Assembly (NCBI RefSeq): GCF_029961145.1
Contig: NZ_JASBRG010000001.1
Location: 792,688 to 856,687, forward strand
DNA length: 64,000 bases
Reading direction: 5' to 3'
Source of the DNA: Pinibacter soli
GTDB taxonomy: Bacteria > Bacteroidota > Bacteroidia > Chitinophagales > Chitinophagaceae
The notes beneath the pieces were generated by a model. The model was given only the letters and a program-made list of their open reading frames with translations, did no database searches and was not told the origin of the DNA. This document shows positions 51,401 through 59,950 of the stretch, one piece after another (position 1 is the first letter of the stretch; every line of letters starts with the position of its first letter). A program made the position numbers and the translations under genes.

Positions 51401-51815
51401 TAGTCAGTTCGTCCCATTTGTCTTTATAACGCAAAACTGCTTCGCGGCACTTTTGGTTATACTCAACAATGGATATTTTTTTGCCGATATCTTCTTTTGT
51501 GATGCCTAGTTCTTTTTCAACCCCTAACTCCACCGGCAAACCATGTGTATCCCAGCCGCCTTTACGCTTAACCTGGAAACCCTGCATGGTTTTATAGCGA
51601 CAAACAAGGTCCTTTAATGTTCTTGAAATAACGTGGTGAATTCCGGGCATACCATTCGCACTTGGGGGACCTTCATAAAACACGAACGGTTCCGCTCCCT
51701 CTCTTAATGACACACTTTTTTCAAAAGCCTGATTTTCAGCCCATTTTGCCAATATTTCCTGCTCTATTGTTGGTAGATTCAGTTGGTTAAACTCACGATA
51801 TTTTGTTGTAGACAT
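48471..51815 (-). CDS. ileS: isoleucyl-tRNA synthetase (eukaryote-like / IleS2-type)
   Basis: 1114 residues from the ATG at 51815 with GGAG 8 bp upstream; the frame is open to 51935, but those codons are repeat-derived. It charges tRNA-Ile with isoleucine (EC 6.1.1.5). Seen: the HIGH-type motif GMPGIHHVI (about 55), GWDTHGLPVE (about 88), the editing domain (about 200-420), the KMSKR loop NKMSKRLGN (about 665), and the anticodon-binding domain. GWDTHGLPVE with Thr in place of the bacterial Cys, and the long C-terminal region, place it with the eukaryote-like branch, which in other bacteria tolerates mupirocin. Tolerance here is inference. Confidence 0.95.
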   Translation of the reverse strand: MSTTKYREFNQLNLPTIEQEILAKWAENQAFEKSVSLREGAEPFVFYEGPPSANGMPGIHHVISRTLKDLVCRYKTMQGFQVKRKGGWDTHGLPVELGVEKELGITKEDIGKKISIVEYNQKCREAVLRYKDKWDELTTKMGYWVDLKNPYVTFENEYIETLWWCLKRLYEKGLLYKSVSIQPYSPAAGTGLSSHELNQPGTYKDVKDTSAVAMFKTAKNGDSQFLFDAAGNDEVFFLAWTTTPWTLPSNLGLTVGGNIDYVLVKTFNPYTHLPVNVVLAKNLIGKYFKPEGENGDFAGYTAETKLLPWQILAEFKGKQLEGLRYEQLLPYEANTPEKSGGDPFRVLVDSFVTTEDGTGIVHTAPAFGADDYKVGKKYGIGILTLVDREGKFVDGLGEFSHRYVKNYKDEQNYVDVNVDISVKLKKENRAFKVEKYEHSYPHCWRTDKPVLYYPLDAWFIKTTAVKDRMVELNKTINWKPKATGEGRFGNWLENMVDWNLSRSRYWGTPLPVWRTADGSEEKCIGSIEELNTEIRKANEVLGGDVNKHYLHDGILDLHKPYVDEVVLVSKDGKPMHREPDLIDVWFDSGAMPYAQWHYPFENKDAIEKGTAFPADFIAEGVDQTRGWFYTLHALGVMLFDNVAYKTVVSNGLVLDKNGNKMSKRLGNVVNPFETIGTFGADATRWYLITNASPWDSLKFDIEGIKEVQRKFFGTLYNTYQFFALYANVDGFAFKEAYIPIDQRPEIDKWILSSLQSLVKNVTENFNQYEPTLAGRLIEDFVDEQLSNWYVRLCRRRFWKGEYEHDKISAYQTLYECLETIARLMAPVSPFFSDWLFSNLNAVTGKVDETSVHHVLYPKAKEEFIDLGLEERMQLAQDASSLILSLRKKVNIKVRQPLQKVLIPVFNSSMKGQLQKVEDLIKTEVNVKEIQYLTDTEGFIKKKIKPNFQALGKKLGGKMKAAGVAIGQFTQEDIALLEKEGTYSLLIDNEPLILQLNEVEITSEDIPGWMVANKGILTVALDVTLTPELESEGNARELVNRIQKIRKDNGYELTDRIMVRLADSEFVKQSVSQFDEYIRTEILADKLELVDGLIDGTEIEVNDISLKIQVTKSIN

Positions 51816-51848
51816 AGTCAAATCTCCAATATATATAAAAATAGCTTG

Positions 51849-51856
51849 CAAAGGTA
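51849..51856 (-). promoter_or_regulatory. possible -7 box of ileS
   Basis: TACCTTTG on the minus strand matches the Bacteroidota consensus TAnnTTTG exactly, 34 bp before the ileS start. No good TTTG at the usual -33 distance is visible. Confidence 0.35.
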
Positions 51857-51866
51857 TTGAAAAGAA

Positions 51867-51979
51867 TGACTGAATAACTGAAGGCTCGAAATAGTTGAAT
51901 AATGGAATAATGGAATTATTGAGCAGTCGAGTCAATTTGCAACCACACTCAGTTATTCAATTATTCAGTCATTCAGTTA
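51867..51979. repeat. hyphenated inverted repeat, 8-nt period (AATAACTG units)
   Basis: Left array 51867-51925 has about seven in-phase units (AATGACTG, AATAACTG, then AATAATGG, AATAATGG, AATTATTG). Right arm 51945-51979 has CACTCAGT, TATTCAAT, TATTCAGT, CATTCAGT in phase. A standard terminator follows at 51982. Confidence 0.85.
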
Positions 51980-51981
51980 AT

Positions 51982-52006
51982 AAAAAAGACGCCCTTTCGG
52001 GCGTCT
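51982..52006 (-). terminator. Rho-independent terminator of the efflux operon
   Basis: Perfect 8-bp stem AGACGCCC/GGGCGTCT with TTTC loop (51987-51994 with 51999-52006), T-run on the minus strand. 25 bp after the stop at 52031. Confidence 0.92.
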
Positions 52007-52030
52007 CTACTTGATCATGATATATTAAAA

Positions 52031-55000
52031 CTAAAACCAACTTTTATTCCAGGTCACATCGGATCCGGGAACATTACGCCTTGAACGTCTTGCAACATCT
52101 ATTGCGTGACGGATCATCGCGTAGAATATCATTAAAATAAATATGATTGTCAACGGTGGAATTCCCATCATAGAAACCCATTTACCACCAAAGTATCTGC
52201 GCATCGGGCGTTTCAATCTTTCTGCGATCAGGTACATACTTGGAACCATTACGAGCGTCATGAAGAACGCGAATGCCAAACCGAAGATAATGGTCCATGA
52301 CAACGGCTTCCAGAACGACACGTTGTCTCCACCAAAGAAAATGCGTGGGTTCAGGTCCGAGAACAGTGTTACGAAGTTGATATTGAACCCAACCGCCAGC
52401 GGTATCAGTGCCAGGATCGCGGCCATCGCAGTAAGCATTACAGGAATGATACGCGTTTTACCAGCCTGTACAACAGCCTCTCTTGTTTTCAAACCACGTG
52501 ATCTTAATTCGTCGGCAAATTCGATCACAAGGATACCATTCTTCACTACGATACCCGCAAGCCCCACGATACCAATACCCGTCATTACAACTGATACCTG
52601 CATTCTCGTGAATGCAAACCCAAGCATTACACCAATTACACTGAATATAATTTCCGTGAGAATGATTACCGGCTTGCTCACTGAGTTAAATTGCAATACC
52701 AATATTATCAGGATCAGCATCAGTGCCAGTACCAAGGCTTTTAAAAGGAATGCGCCTGTTTCAGCCTGTTGTTCGCCTTCACCGGTTTGCTTAATGGTTA
52801 CGCCATCCGCTTTGCCTTTAAACTTATCGATATACTTGGTGATATCCTGGTTCACCGCAGTTGGTGTGTAGCCTTGTGACGTGAGCACGTTTGAACGGAC
52901 CGTGATCATACGTTTCTGGTTCTTACGTTTCACACTACCTAACGTGCTGGTGTAATCAATTTTAACCAATGAACTGATCGGAACGCTTTTCACTCGTCCT
53001 GTTGCCATGTCGCGGAAAACAACGTTCATGTTCAGCAACTCTACAAGATTCTTCCTTTGTACCTCATTGTTTCTAAGCTGGATCTTATATTCTTCTTTTC
53101 CTTCCTTAATTTTTGACACTTCTTTACCAAACAGTGCGGTTCTTAACTGGCCGCCAACCTGCGCTGAAGACACGCCTTCTATTAACGCCCTCTCACGGTC
53201 AACGGTAAGCGAAATTTCAGGATTGTTCAGGTCAATATCCATTTTCAACTCTTCCACGCCGGGCACCTGGATGGAGTCAAGGTAGTTCTTTAGAGAAACC
53301 GCCGTTTTGATCAGATTATCAAAGTCTTCACTGGCTACCTCGATGTTAACCGGAGGCTCTGTAGGAGGCCCACCCTGCTCCTGGTCAACAGATATTTCCG
53401 CACCCGGAATACCTTTCATCGCAGCGCGAATGCTGTCCAGGTAAGGTCTTGAGGAAACGCCGTGACGTTTCTCAAACTCCACAAAGGAAACCTGGATTCT
53501 GCCCAATTCACTTCTCGTACTTCTGTCACCGCTGCTAGGATCACTTGCGCCCACGGCAACGTTAGAAATAACGCTTTCTACCATTGGGTTCTTTTTACCA
53601 TTTTCCATTCCCAGCACCCTGTACACTTTCGTTTCCAGTGTACGGGTAACGGAGTCTGTGTAGTCTACAGATGTTCCTACCGGTAATTTCAGGTAAACGA
53701 AGATCTGATTAGGATCACTTTGCGGGAAGAATACAACCGGTACATTTCTCGCACCAAAGAATACGAATGAGAAAACAAGCAAGACTACGGTGCTAAGCAA
53801 CAACCATACTGGCCTCCAGCCTTTCAGTGCCCATCTCAGCAACGTTTCATAATGACTCATTATCCACGGCAATGCCTTGTTCTGGAATGAGTGTATAATA
53901 CTATCCAGGAAAAACTTATTGAGCAATACCAATATGGTGATGAACAATAACAGGTTGCCCCAGAAAGTGTACATATTGATAACCGCTTCATCAGTTGCAG
54001 ATTTTGCTGCACTTGGCGCTGCCATACCGACAAGGTCTAGCAGGATGCCGAGACCCACAGCGAGCCACAGGCCCGGTTTTTTGAAGATGGCAAATTTCGA
54101 TTCTTTGTGGCCGTTTTCCGGATGGTTCATAAAGTCAACCGCAAATACAGGGTTCATGATGAACGCTACGATCAAAGACGCCGTTAAGGTAAATATCAAC
54201 ATCGTTGGCAGATAGATCATGAATTTACCAATGATACCAGGCCAGAACATGAGCGGAATGAAAGGAGCCAATGTAGTCAGTGTACCTGCCAACACGGGCA
54301 CGAACACTTCGCCCGCTGCGGCCATCGCAGATCTCTCGGTAGTGATCTTTCCTTTGTTCTCCATGAAAATGCGGTGCGTATTTTCGATTACCACAATCGC
54401 ATCATCCACTATGATTCCCAAGCCAAACAGCAATGCAAACAACACCATGAAGTTCAGCGTTACGTGCGTTCCAATGATCCAGTCTGCCGCCGGAAGAAAC
54501 ATAAATGCCAGGAACATACTAAGCGGTACAGACAAGGCCACGAAAAACGCATTCACAACGCCCATGAAGAACATGAGGATCACCAACACCAGTATAAACC
54601 CGATTACGATTGAGTTTACAAGATCGTTAAATGATGTTTTCGTTTTGGTGCTGCTATCGCCCGTTACTGTAATGTTCAGGTCCTTTGGAAATGCTCCGCG
54701 CATTTCTTCTACTGACTTCTTCACATCGTCGCTCGTTTCAATGAGGTTTTCACCAGAACGTTTGATGATGTTTAAGGTAACAACGTTCTTGCCATCAAGG
54801 CGGGCATAGCTTTCTCTTTCTTTAATTGTATCCTTGATAGTGGCAATATCTTTTAGATAGATCGGTTTACCTGACTGGTTTCTTATCACTACTTTTTCAA
54901 TATCTGCGGCGGTTTTGAACTGACCCTTCAACTGAAGGTTGCGTTTCATTGTGCCCACATCCAGCAACCCGCCGGAAATATCCATGTTTTCTCTTGCTAC

Positions 55001-55660
55001 TGCGCCATCAATATCATCGAAGGTTATACCGGCGCTTCGCATTTTATAATTGTCCACATTGATCTGAAACTCTCTTTCCGGCGCACCTACGATGTCTACA
55101 CGGTTTATTTGCGGAAGCTCTTCCAGCTTATCCTTCATGTCATCAGCATATTTTTTCAAACGCTGCTGATTATAGTCTCCACTTATGTTTACATACATAA
55201 TAGGGAAGTCGCTGAAGTTCACTTCCAATGCAGTTGGTTCTTGTGTAAGATCAGTTGGCAAATCCTGTTTTGCCTTGTCGACTGCATCCTTTACTTTCTG
55301 TAAACCGTCCTGCACGTTTACATCTGTTTCAAACTCTACTACGATGGCAGAATAATCCTGCACAGATGTACTGGTGAATTTTTTGATCTTGGCACCGGTA
55401 ATACTTTTGATCTGTTTTTCGATTGGTCTTGTTACCAGATTCTCGATATCCTTTGGTGAGTTACCAACATAAATTGTTTGCACATAAATAGTAGGGATAA
55501 CGATATCTGGGAACTGCTCTTTGGGCAGCGTTACGAACTGAAAAATTCCGATAATGCTCAGGAAGATCATGAGCAGGTATATGGAAGTTTTATTTTTAAT
55601 ACTCCACGTTGTTACGACGAAGTCTTTAAATTTTCCGGAAAAGTTTTCTAATGCACTCAT
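52031..55660 (-). CDS. RND efflux permease (AcrB/MdtC-like, HAE family)
   Basis: 1209 residues, longer than AcrB (about 1050). One helix near residue 30, a porter domain, then helices with the proton-relay pair in LGIIVDDAIVVIENTHR (two adjacent Asp, about 410), a second porter half (VSFVEFEKRHGVSSRPYLDS...), and a second set of helices (ITAMAAILALIPLAVG; AGIVVKNGILVIEFADELRSRG). An extra hydrophobic insertion around residues 510-580 (with GLWLAVGLGILLDLVGM) explains the length. It exports small molecules with proton influx. Last gene of the tetR-tolC-hlyD-rnd operon. Substrate unknown. Confidence 0.95.
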   Translation of the reverse strand: MSALENFSGKFKDFVVTTWSIKNKTSIYLLMIFLSIIGIFQFVTLPKEQFPDIVIPTIYVQTIYVGNSPKDIENLVTRPIEKQIKSITGAKIKKFTSTSVQDYSAIVVEFETDVNVQDGLQKVKDAVDKAKQDLPTDLTQEPTALEVNFSDFPIMYVNISGDYNQQRLKKYADDMKDKLEELPQINRVDIVGAPEREFQINVDNYKMRSAGITFDDIDGAVARENMDISGGLLDVGTMKRNLQLKGQFKTAADIEKVVIRNQSGKPIYLKDIATIKDTIKERESYARLDGKNVVTLNIIKRSGENLIETSDDVKKSVEEMRGAFPKDLNITVTGDSSTKTKTSFNDLVNSIVIGFILVLVILMFFMGVVNAFFVALSVPLSMFLAFMFLPAADWIIGTHVTLNFMVLFALLFGLGIIVDDAIVVIENTHRIFMENKGKITTERSAMAAAGEVFVPVLAGTLTTLAPFIPLMFWPGIIGKFMIYLPTMLIFTLTASLIVAFIMNPVFAVDFMNHPENGHKESKFAIFKKPGLWLAVGLGILLDLVGMAAPSAAKSATDEAVINMYTFWGNLLLFITILVLLNKFFLDSIIHSFQNKALPWIMSHYETLLRWALKGWRPVWLLLSTVVLLVFSFVFFGARNVPVVFFPQSDPNQIFVYLKLPVGTSVDYTDSVTRTLETKVYRVLGMENGKKNPMVESVISNVAVGASDPSSGDRSTRSELGRIQVSFVEFEKRHGVSSRPYLDSIRAAMKGIPGAEISVDQEQGGPPTEPPVNIEVASEDFDNLIKTAVSLKNYLDSIQVPGVEELKMDIDLNNPEISLTVDRERALIEGVSSAQVGGQLRTALFGKEVSKIKEGKEEYKIQLRNNEVQRKNLVELLNMNVVFRDMATGRVKSVPISSLVKIDYTSTLGSVKRKNQKRMITVRSNVLTSQGYTPTAVNQDITKYIDKFKGKADGVTIKQTGEGEQQAETGAFLLKALVLALMLILIILVLQFNSVSKPVIILTEIIFSVIGVMLGFAFTRMQVSVVMTGIGIVGLAGIVVKNGILVIEFADELRSRGLKTREAVVQAGKTRIIPVMLTAMAAILALIPLAVGFNINFVTLFSDLNPRIFFGGDNVSFWKPLSWTIIFGLAFAFFMTLVMVPSMYLIAERLKRPMRRYFGGKWVSMMGIPPLTIIFILMIFYAMIRHAIDVARRSRRNVPGSDVTWNKSWF

Positions 55661-55665
55661 GGTTT

Positions 55666-55775
55666 GAGTTGTAAGTTGTAAGTAATAAGTTTTAAGTTGT
55701 GGGTAGTATGTGGCAAATCATAAGGCATGGCCGCATAGGCGCACTTATAAATTACTACTTACTACTTATAACTTT
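55666..55775. repeat. hyphenated inverted repeat, 7-nt period (AAGTTGT units)
   Basis: Left array 55666-55714 has about seven units in strict 7-nt phase (GAGTTGT, AAGTTGT, AAGTAAT, AAGTTTT, AAGTTGT, GGGTAGT, ATGTGGC). Right arm 55749-55775 has four complementary units (ATTACTA, CTTACTA, CTTATAA, CTTTTCT). It lies between two operon genes. Confidence 0.85.
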
Positions 55776-55777
55776 TC

Positions 55778-56941
55778 TTAGCTCGTAGTGATCAACTGTC
55801 CGTCATACAAGCTTTGGAAACCTTCTGTGATCAGTTGGTCGCCTTGTTGCAGACCCGTTTTGATTTCTACTTTGTCTCCATAAGTTTGTCCTATGGTAAT
55901 AGGTCTCTTCTTGGCAACCAGTTTTCCTTTATCCTGTGTAGCCACAAGCACATACTTGCCTTTATCGTCGGTCTGCAAAGTATTAATAGGAATAGTGATC
56001 ACATTTGGAGTTGAGTAATCCTGAATTTGTGCCAATGCAATTTGGTTCGGCCGCAAATCTTTATCCGAAGGCAGTTGCACTTCTATATAGAAAGTTCTTG
56101 TGTCCGGATCGATCAATCGGCCCGCTACATGCACTTTACCCATTACAACTTTGTTGTTGACTTCGGGCAATGAGATTCTAACCGGCGATCCAATTTTTAC
56201 GTTTGCCTGGTATGCTTCAGGAACCTGCACAACCGCTTTTAATGTGCTTGTGTTAACCAATTTCAATTGTGGCGAATTACCCGCCATTCCCGCAAAGGTT
56301 TCACCTACTCTCACGTTCACTTCATCCATTATACCATTCATATCAGCATAAACATTTGTGAAGCCGAGTTGCTCATTCAGCAATTTGATCTGGTTTTCTG
56401 CCTGGTCAACATTGTTTTTTGCATTGATCAAATCCACCTCTGCTCCAATTTTTTCATCCCAAAGATTCTTGCGACGCTGATAAAGATCTTTTGCAAATGT
56501 CAATTGCGTTTGAGCGTTCGCAAGTTGTTGTTTAATAACGGCATCGTCAAGTTTTAAGAGCAACTGTCCTTTCCTGACTGCGTCTCCCTTTTTTACATAG
56601 ATCGCTCTTACAACACCAGGAGTGCCACGGGGAGCCACATACGAAATGTTATCTGCATCCACTTTACCCTGAAGGTCCACATAGTGTGTAAATGGAGTTG
56701 GGGCCAACGAGGTAATGCCTACGAGCTTTGGCTTTTCTGCTTTTACAGAAGCGGGGTCAAGCTTTGCTATTTCTGCCTCAAGAGATGTTATTTTTTTATT
56801 TATTGCCTCCTCGTCCTGTTTCAATTTTGCCAGTTCTTCTTTTTTTGCGTCTACAGGTTTTTTAGAGGTGTTGCTGCTTCCGCACGAAACCATTAGCGTG
56901 GTGCTTAAAGCAATTAGTGTTATGTTGAAAATGCGTTGCAT
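55778..56941 (-). CDS. RND efflux periplasmic adaptor (HlyD/AcrA-like lipoprotein)
   Basis: 387 residues. The signal peptide ends in a lipobox with Cys at residue 20 (MVSCGSSN), so it is lipid-anchored. Residues about 28-65 form a coiled coil (KKEELAKLKQDEEAINKKITSLEAEIAKL). The lipoyl halves flank a helical hairpin (about 120-195; GVVRAIYVKKGDAVRKGQLLLKLDD ... QLTFAKDLYQRRKNLWDEKIGAEVDL), followed by beta-barrel and membrane-proximal domains (LVNTSTLKAVVQVPEAY; GLQQGDQLITEGFQSL). It bridges the permease and the TolC channel. Third gene of the operon. Confidence 0.94.
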   Translation of the reverse strand: MQRIFNITLIALSTTLMVSCGSSNTSKKPVDAKKEELAKLKQDEEAINKKITSLEAEIAKLDPASVKAEKPKLVGITSLAPTPFTHYVDLQGKVDADNISYVAPRGTPGVVRAIYVKKGDAVRKGQLLLKLDDAVIKQQLANAQTQLTFAKDLYQRRKNLWDEKIGAEVDLINAKNNVDQAENQIKLLNEQLGFTNVYADMNGIMDEVNVRVGETFAGMAGNSPQLKLVNTSTLKAVVQVPEAYQANVKIGSPVRISLPEVNNKVVMGKVHVAGRLIDPDTRTFYIEVQLPSDKDLRPNQIALAQIQDYSTPNVITIPINTLQTDDKGKYVLVATQDKGKLVAKKRPITIGQTYGDKVEIKTGLQQGDQLITEGFQSLYDGQLITTS

Positions 56942-57002
56942 AAATATGTTGTTTGTGGTAGAGACAAGGGAGTGACTTGTCTGTACAGTGTTGAAAAATT
57001 TT

Positions 57003-58424
57003 TTAAGGTAGTTTGCCAGTTGCTTTCACATAGTCGATCTTAGCAATTACAGCATCGTATAAACTGCTTGTATAGTTGCTTTGTGCGGTGATCAAATCTG
57101 CCTGTGCATTGGTAATCTCAAGATTTGACGACAGGCCCATTTCATACTTCTTCTTTGTTTGATTATACACTTGCTCTGCCAGATCCATATTCTTCTTTTG
57201 ATAATCCAGGGTTATAATAGCAGCTTTAAAATTGTTCTGCGCCACGGCCACGTCATTATCAATTGACAGTTTCAAATTATCCATTTGATTGTTTGCCTGC
57301 TCCAATTGCAATTTTGCTTTTTTGATATTGGCATCTTTTGCAAACCCGTCAAATATCGGAACGGCAATGTTTACGCCAATGTTCCATCCTGTGTACCAAT
57401 CTCCTTTTTTAAAAATGTTGAACTGGTCCCTGTAAGCGTTTTTCGAAAAAGTACTTGAAAGGCTTGCTGTTGGGAAATAAGCGTATTTATATCTTTTAAT
57501 GTTGAATTCGTTTAATTCCTTTTCCAGCTCCAGTGCCTGGTATTCTTTCCTGTCTTCATATTTGTAGGTGCTTCCTTCCAGTACGCCACTTCTTAGTTTT
57601 TCATCAGTAAGATCATCTGTTAAAATGAGGCTATCACGAATAGGCATGCCAATTAAAAACTTAAGCCCTGTATAGCCATTATCAATGGATCTTTCGACTT
57701 TCAATTTTTGCGTTTGCAGATTTGCAAGCTGGACTGTTGCTTTATCTACATCCAGTTGTTCTACAAATCCATTATTGAACATTGCCTTTGAATCGCTCAG
57801 TAGTTTTGATGTCCTTTCTATGTTAGCGTCTATCTGAGCTATCTGCGTTTTGCTTACGATCAACTGATAGTACACTTTGTAGATGTTTACTTTGATGTTC
57901 TCTGTTGTAACTTCCGCATTTTTTATCTGATAGTCCAAAGATGCTTGCCTGGCTTGCAACCCAACAAATACCTGTCCGTCAAATAAAATCTGGTTGAGTG
58001 TTGCAGCTGCGGAGGCGGACCATTTCGTCCCAAAAGCGGCTTGTATAACTCCATAGTCACCCTTCTCTTGAATTACGTCACCTGCACCGTTCTTAACTCC
58101 TTCATCTGCCAGCACGTGGTAGGTACCGGCAGCAATAAAGTTTGGGAAAACCTGCACTGGAACATGCGGGAAATAAGTGCTTCCCAATGATCCGTTCAAT
58201 TGCGGATATGCTGCAGCTGTAATTTGCCTGTTGGTTTGTTCCTGGATCTTGTACTCCAGTAAAGCGTTCTTTACTATTGCATTGTTTTTTGTGGCATAAT
58301 CTATCGCCTCCTTAACGGAAAAGCTGTGTATCTGCGGTGGTTGTACCGGCTGCTGGGCCATTGCACCAATACACAACATCAACATCAAAGATGTGATAAG
58401 GTTAATTTTTCTAACTTCCCTCAT
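57003..58424 (-). CDS. TolC-family outer-membrane efflux channel
   Basis: 473 residues from the ATG at 58424 (an upstream ATG at 58445 adds seven). Signal peptide about 1-24 (CIGAMAQ). Two OEP repeats with long coiled-coil helices: SVKEAIDYATKNNAIVKNALLEYKIQEQTNRQITAAAYPQ style at the start (the stretch is quoted only in part), and the second repeat with LAEQVYNQTKKKYEMGLSS ... NAQADLITAQSNYTSSLYDAVIAK. The final DYVKATGKLP is typical. The start overlaps the end of tetR, so translation is coupled. It forms the outer-membrane channel of the efflux pump. Confidence 0.94.
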   Translation of the reverse strand: MREVRKINLITSLMLMLCIGAMAQQPVQPPQIHSFSVKEAIDYATKNNAIVKNALLEYKIQEQTNRQITAAAYPQLNGSLGSTYFPHVPVQVFPNFIAAGTYHVLADEGVKNGAGDVIQEKGDYGVIQAAFGTKWSASAAATLNQILFDGQVFVGLQARQASLDYQIKNAEVTTENIKVNIYKVYYQLIVSKTQIAQIDANIERTSKLLSDSKAMFNNGFVEQLDVDKATVQLANLQTQKLKVERSIDNGYTGLKFLIGMPIRDSLILTDDLTDEKLRSGVLEGSTYKYEDRKEYQALELEKELNEFNIKRYKYAYFPTASLSSTFSKNAYRDQFNIFKKGDWYTGWNIGVNIAVPIFDGFAKDANIKKAKLQLEQANNQMDNLKLSIDNDVAVAQNNFKAAIITLDYQKKNMDLAEQVYNQTKKKYEMGLSSNLEITNAQADLITAQSNYTSSLYDAVIAKIDYVKATGKLP

Positions 58425-59040
58425 GGTGTTGTTTTTTACGATCAAATAAATATTTCTCGATTTGTTTATATCCTTCCGGTGTACTTAAGCCAAATAAGAA
58501 GTGCACCATCAGCTCCATATGTACGTCTGCCGGGGTGTGCTTTTCTGGCGAAAATGTGTTGGGGTTAAAAGAAAAGTAAACCGACTCTACTCTGAACTTC
58601 GAAAGAATTTCAATGTTGATCTCATGTCTGTACAGCCCTTCTTCGATGCCGCGTTTCAAATTGTCCTCAATGCCCTTGTACAAAAACTCGTCTTTAAACG
58701 TTTGAAATTTCCTGAAAGCTTCATAGTGAAATTTGTGCAGATCAAAAACCATTGCAGGGTGCATGTCTCTTAAATGTGCAATCACACGGTCCATTGCAAG
58801 AAACACTTCATGTACCGCATTCTCCGCATCAAGCTTGCACGACAGGCAATCTTGTTCAGATGATTCGAGGTGATCTTTCACTACCTCACTTACAATATCA
58901 TCTTTGTCGGTAAAGGATTGATAGATGGTTTTTTTTGAAATACCGAGTTGCGTTGCAATCTCATCCATAGTCACGGAGCGGATCCCGTAGCGCTTAAAAA
59001 GCTCGTTGGCTTTTGACTTAATCCGATCTTTCATTTCCAT
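58411..59040 (-). CDS. TetR/AcrR-family transcriptional regulator, first gene of the efflux operon
   Basis: 209 residues. N-terminal HTH (about 1-58): KANELFKRYGIRSVTMDEIA then TQLGISKKTIYQSFTDKDDI is a textbook TetR recognition region. The remaining ~150 residues are a helical ligand-binding domain. It has two Cys close together (EQDCLSCKL, about 72-77), which might sense redox state or metal. It lies first in the operon and its gene is preceded by a perfect palindrome in the core promoter, so it most likely represses its own operon. Ligand unknown. Confidence 0.93.
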   Translation of the reverse strand: MEMKDRIKSKANELFKRYGIRSVTMDEIATQLGISKKTIYQSFTDKDDIVSEVVKDHLESSEQDCLSCKLDAENAVHEVFLAMDRVIAHLRDMHPAMVFDLHKFHYEAFRKFQTFKDEFLYKGIEDNLKRGIEEGLYRHEINIEILSKFRVESVYFSFNPNTFSPEKHTPADVHMELMVHFLFGLSTPEGYKQIEKYLFDRKKQHHEGS

Positions 59041-59059
59041 ATTCCAATAAATTCTGGAA

Positions 59060-59090
59060 CAAAACTATGGAAACTTTTCGTGTAACAAAA
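59060..59090 (-). promoter_or_regulatory. core promoter of the tetR-efflux operon
   Basis: On the minus strand: -33 TTTTG (59086-59090), 18-nt spacer, -7 TAGTTTTG (59060-59067), a perfect match to the Bacteroidota consensus TTTG/TAnnTTTG. Start of transcription would fall about 10-15 bp before the ATG at 59040. Confidence 0.8.
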
Positions 59091-59099
59091 GTTTCCATA
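59066..59099. promoter_or_regulatory. 13-bp palindromic operator, probable TetR-family binding site
   Basis: TATGGAAACTTTT (59066-59078) and AAAAGTTTCCATA (59087-59099) are perfect reverse complements with an 8-nt spacer. The site sits between and over the -33 and -7 boxes, 26 bp before the tetR start, where a repressor would block RNA polymerase. Confidence 0.8.
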
Positions 59100-59311
59100 A
59101 ACTTTTTTTACCATTCATAATATTTTCGGGCAAATGAAGTTATCTTGATTAAACCGTTTGAACTTCAATGTTTAAGCGGGGAAATGGCGAATCTTGAGTC
59201 GTGAAAATCTGCTAAATCAGATCGTTTGCTTATGGAATTTAATGCAATTTGCGTCCTTGCTATCCATCGGTTTAGCCGAAGCTTTTTCGATTTATTTTTA
59301 ATGATTTCTCT

Positions 59312-59941
59312 ATGAAAAAATTTGCCGCCGTCGCTTTCCTTTTATTCGTTTTCCACTTTTCATTTTCTCAAGGTCATAAGTTTGAAAAAACACCTCTTTG
59401 TAATTTTTTGCGGCAAAATTTCGACAGCACGATTGTGTTGAATTATGCGCACAATGGCAACGATTTTCAAATGATTTCTAAATGGGATAGTTTCACCGCC
59501 TACTTTTCATATTATGATCCTTTTAAGTGGTCCGCGGGTTATACATTTCCTTTAGCATTAAAATATAAATTCCTGACAGAAGACGACGTGTTTAGAAATA
59601 CGGATCCCGACACTAACAGGTATTTTATACCGCACAAAGTTGATTATAGACTAAGGAATCAAAACTGGATCAACATTGATCAATTCAATTTATGGAATTT
59701 GAAGGACGACAAATCCGACACCTGCCACAAGAAATGCACAGTAATGGATGGCTCGGTATATGAATTGTATTTGATCACGAAAACAGAGATCAAAAAACTG
59801 TATTTTGACAATCCCGACTTCTACGAAGAATGCTGTCCTGGTAATAAGGACAGGCAGACCGTTTTAGCTGTACTAAAAATATTTGAATCAACTTTTCCGT
59901 CTCGTGTTAATGGAGTTAGCGCAACACTAACTGTTCAATAA
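59312..59941 (+). CDS. secreted protein of unknown function
   Basis: 209 residues; signal peptide about 1-20 (FSFSQG). The mature part is rich in aromatic and acidic residues (DSFTAYFSYYDPFKWSAGY; DTNRYFIPHKVDYRLRNQN), with four Cys in two clusters (DTCHKKC; EECCPGNK), suggesting disulfides or a metal site. No recognised family, no membrane segment after the signal. The upstream region has no perfect -7 box. It converges on cdsA. Confidence 0.72.
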   Translation: MKKFAAVAFLLFVFHFSFSQGHKFEKTPLCNFLRQNFDSTIVLNYAHNGNDFQMISKWDSFTAYFSYYDPFKWSAGYTFPLALKYKFLTEDDVFRNTDPDTNRYFIPHKVDYRLRNQNWINIDQFNLWNLKDDKSDTCHKKCTVMDGSVYELYLITKTEIKKLYFDNPDFYEECCPGNKDRQTVLAVLKIFESTFPSRVNGVSATLTVQ

Positions 59942-59950
59942 CGTTTACTA

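Noticed and set aside
51816..51935. 40-residue N-terminal extension of IleS
   Set aside because: Encoded by the 8-nt-periodic repeat; no coding character; the ATG at 51815 has a GGAG upstream and matches the family start.
54219..54809. 196-codon plus-strand ORF
   Set aside because: Lies antisense within the RND permease gene and has no recognisable domain; the permease frame is certain.
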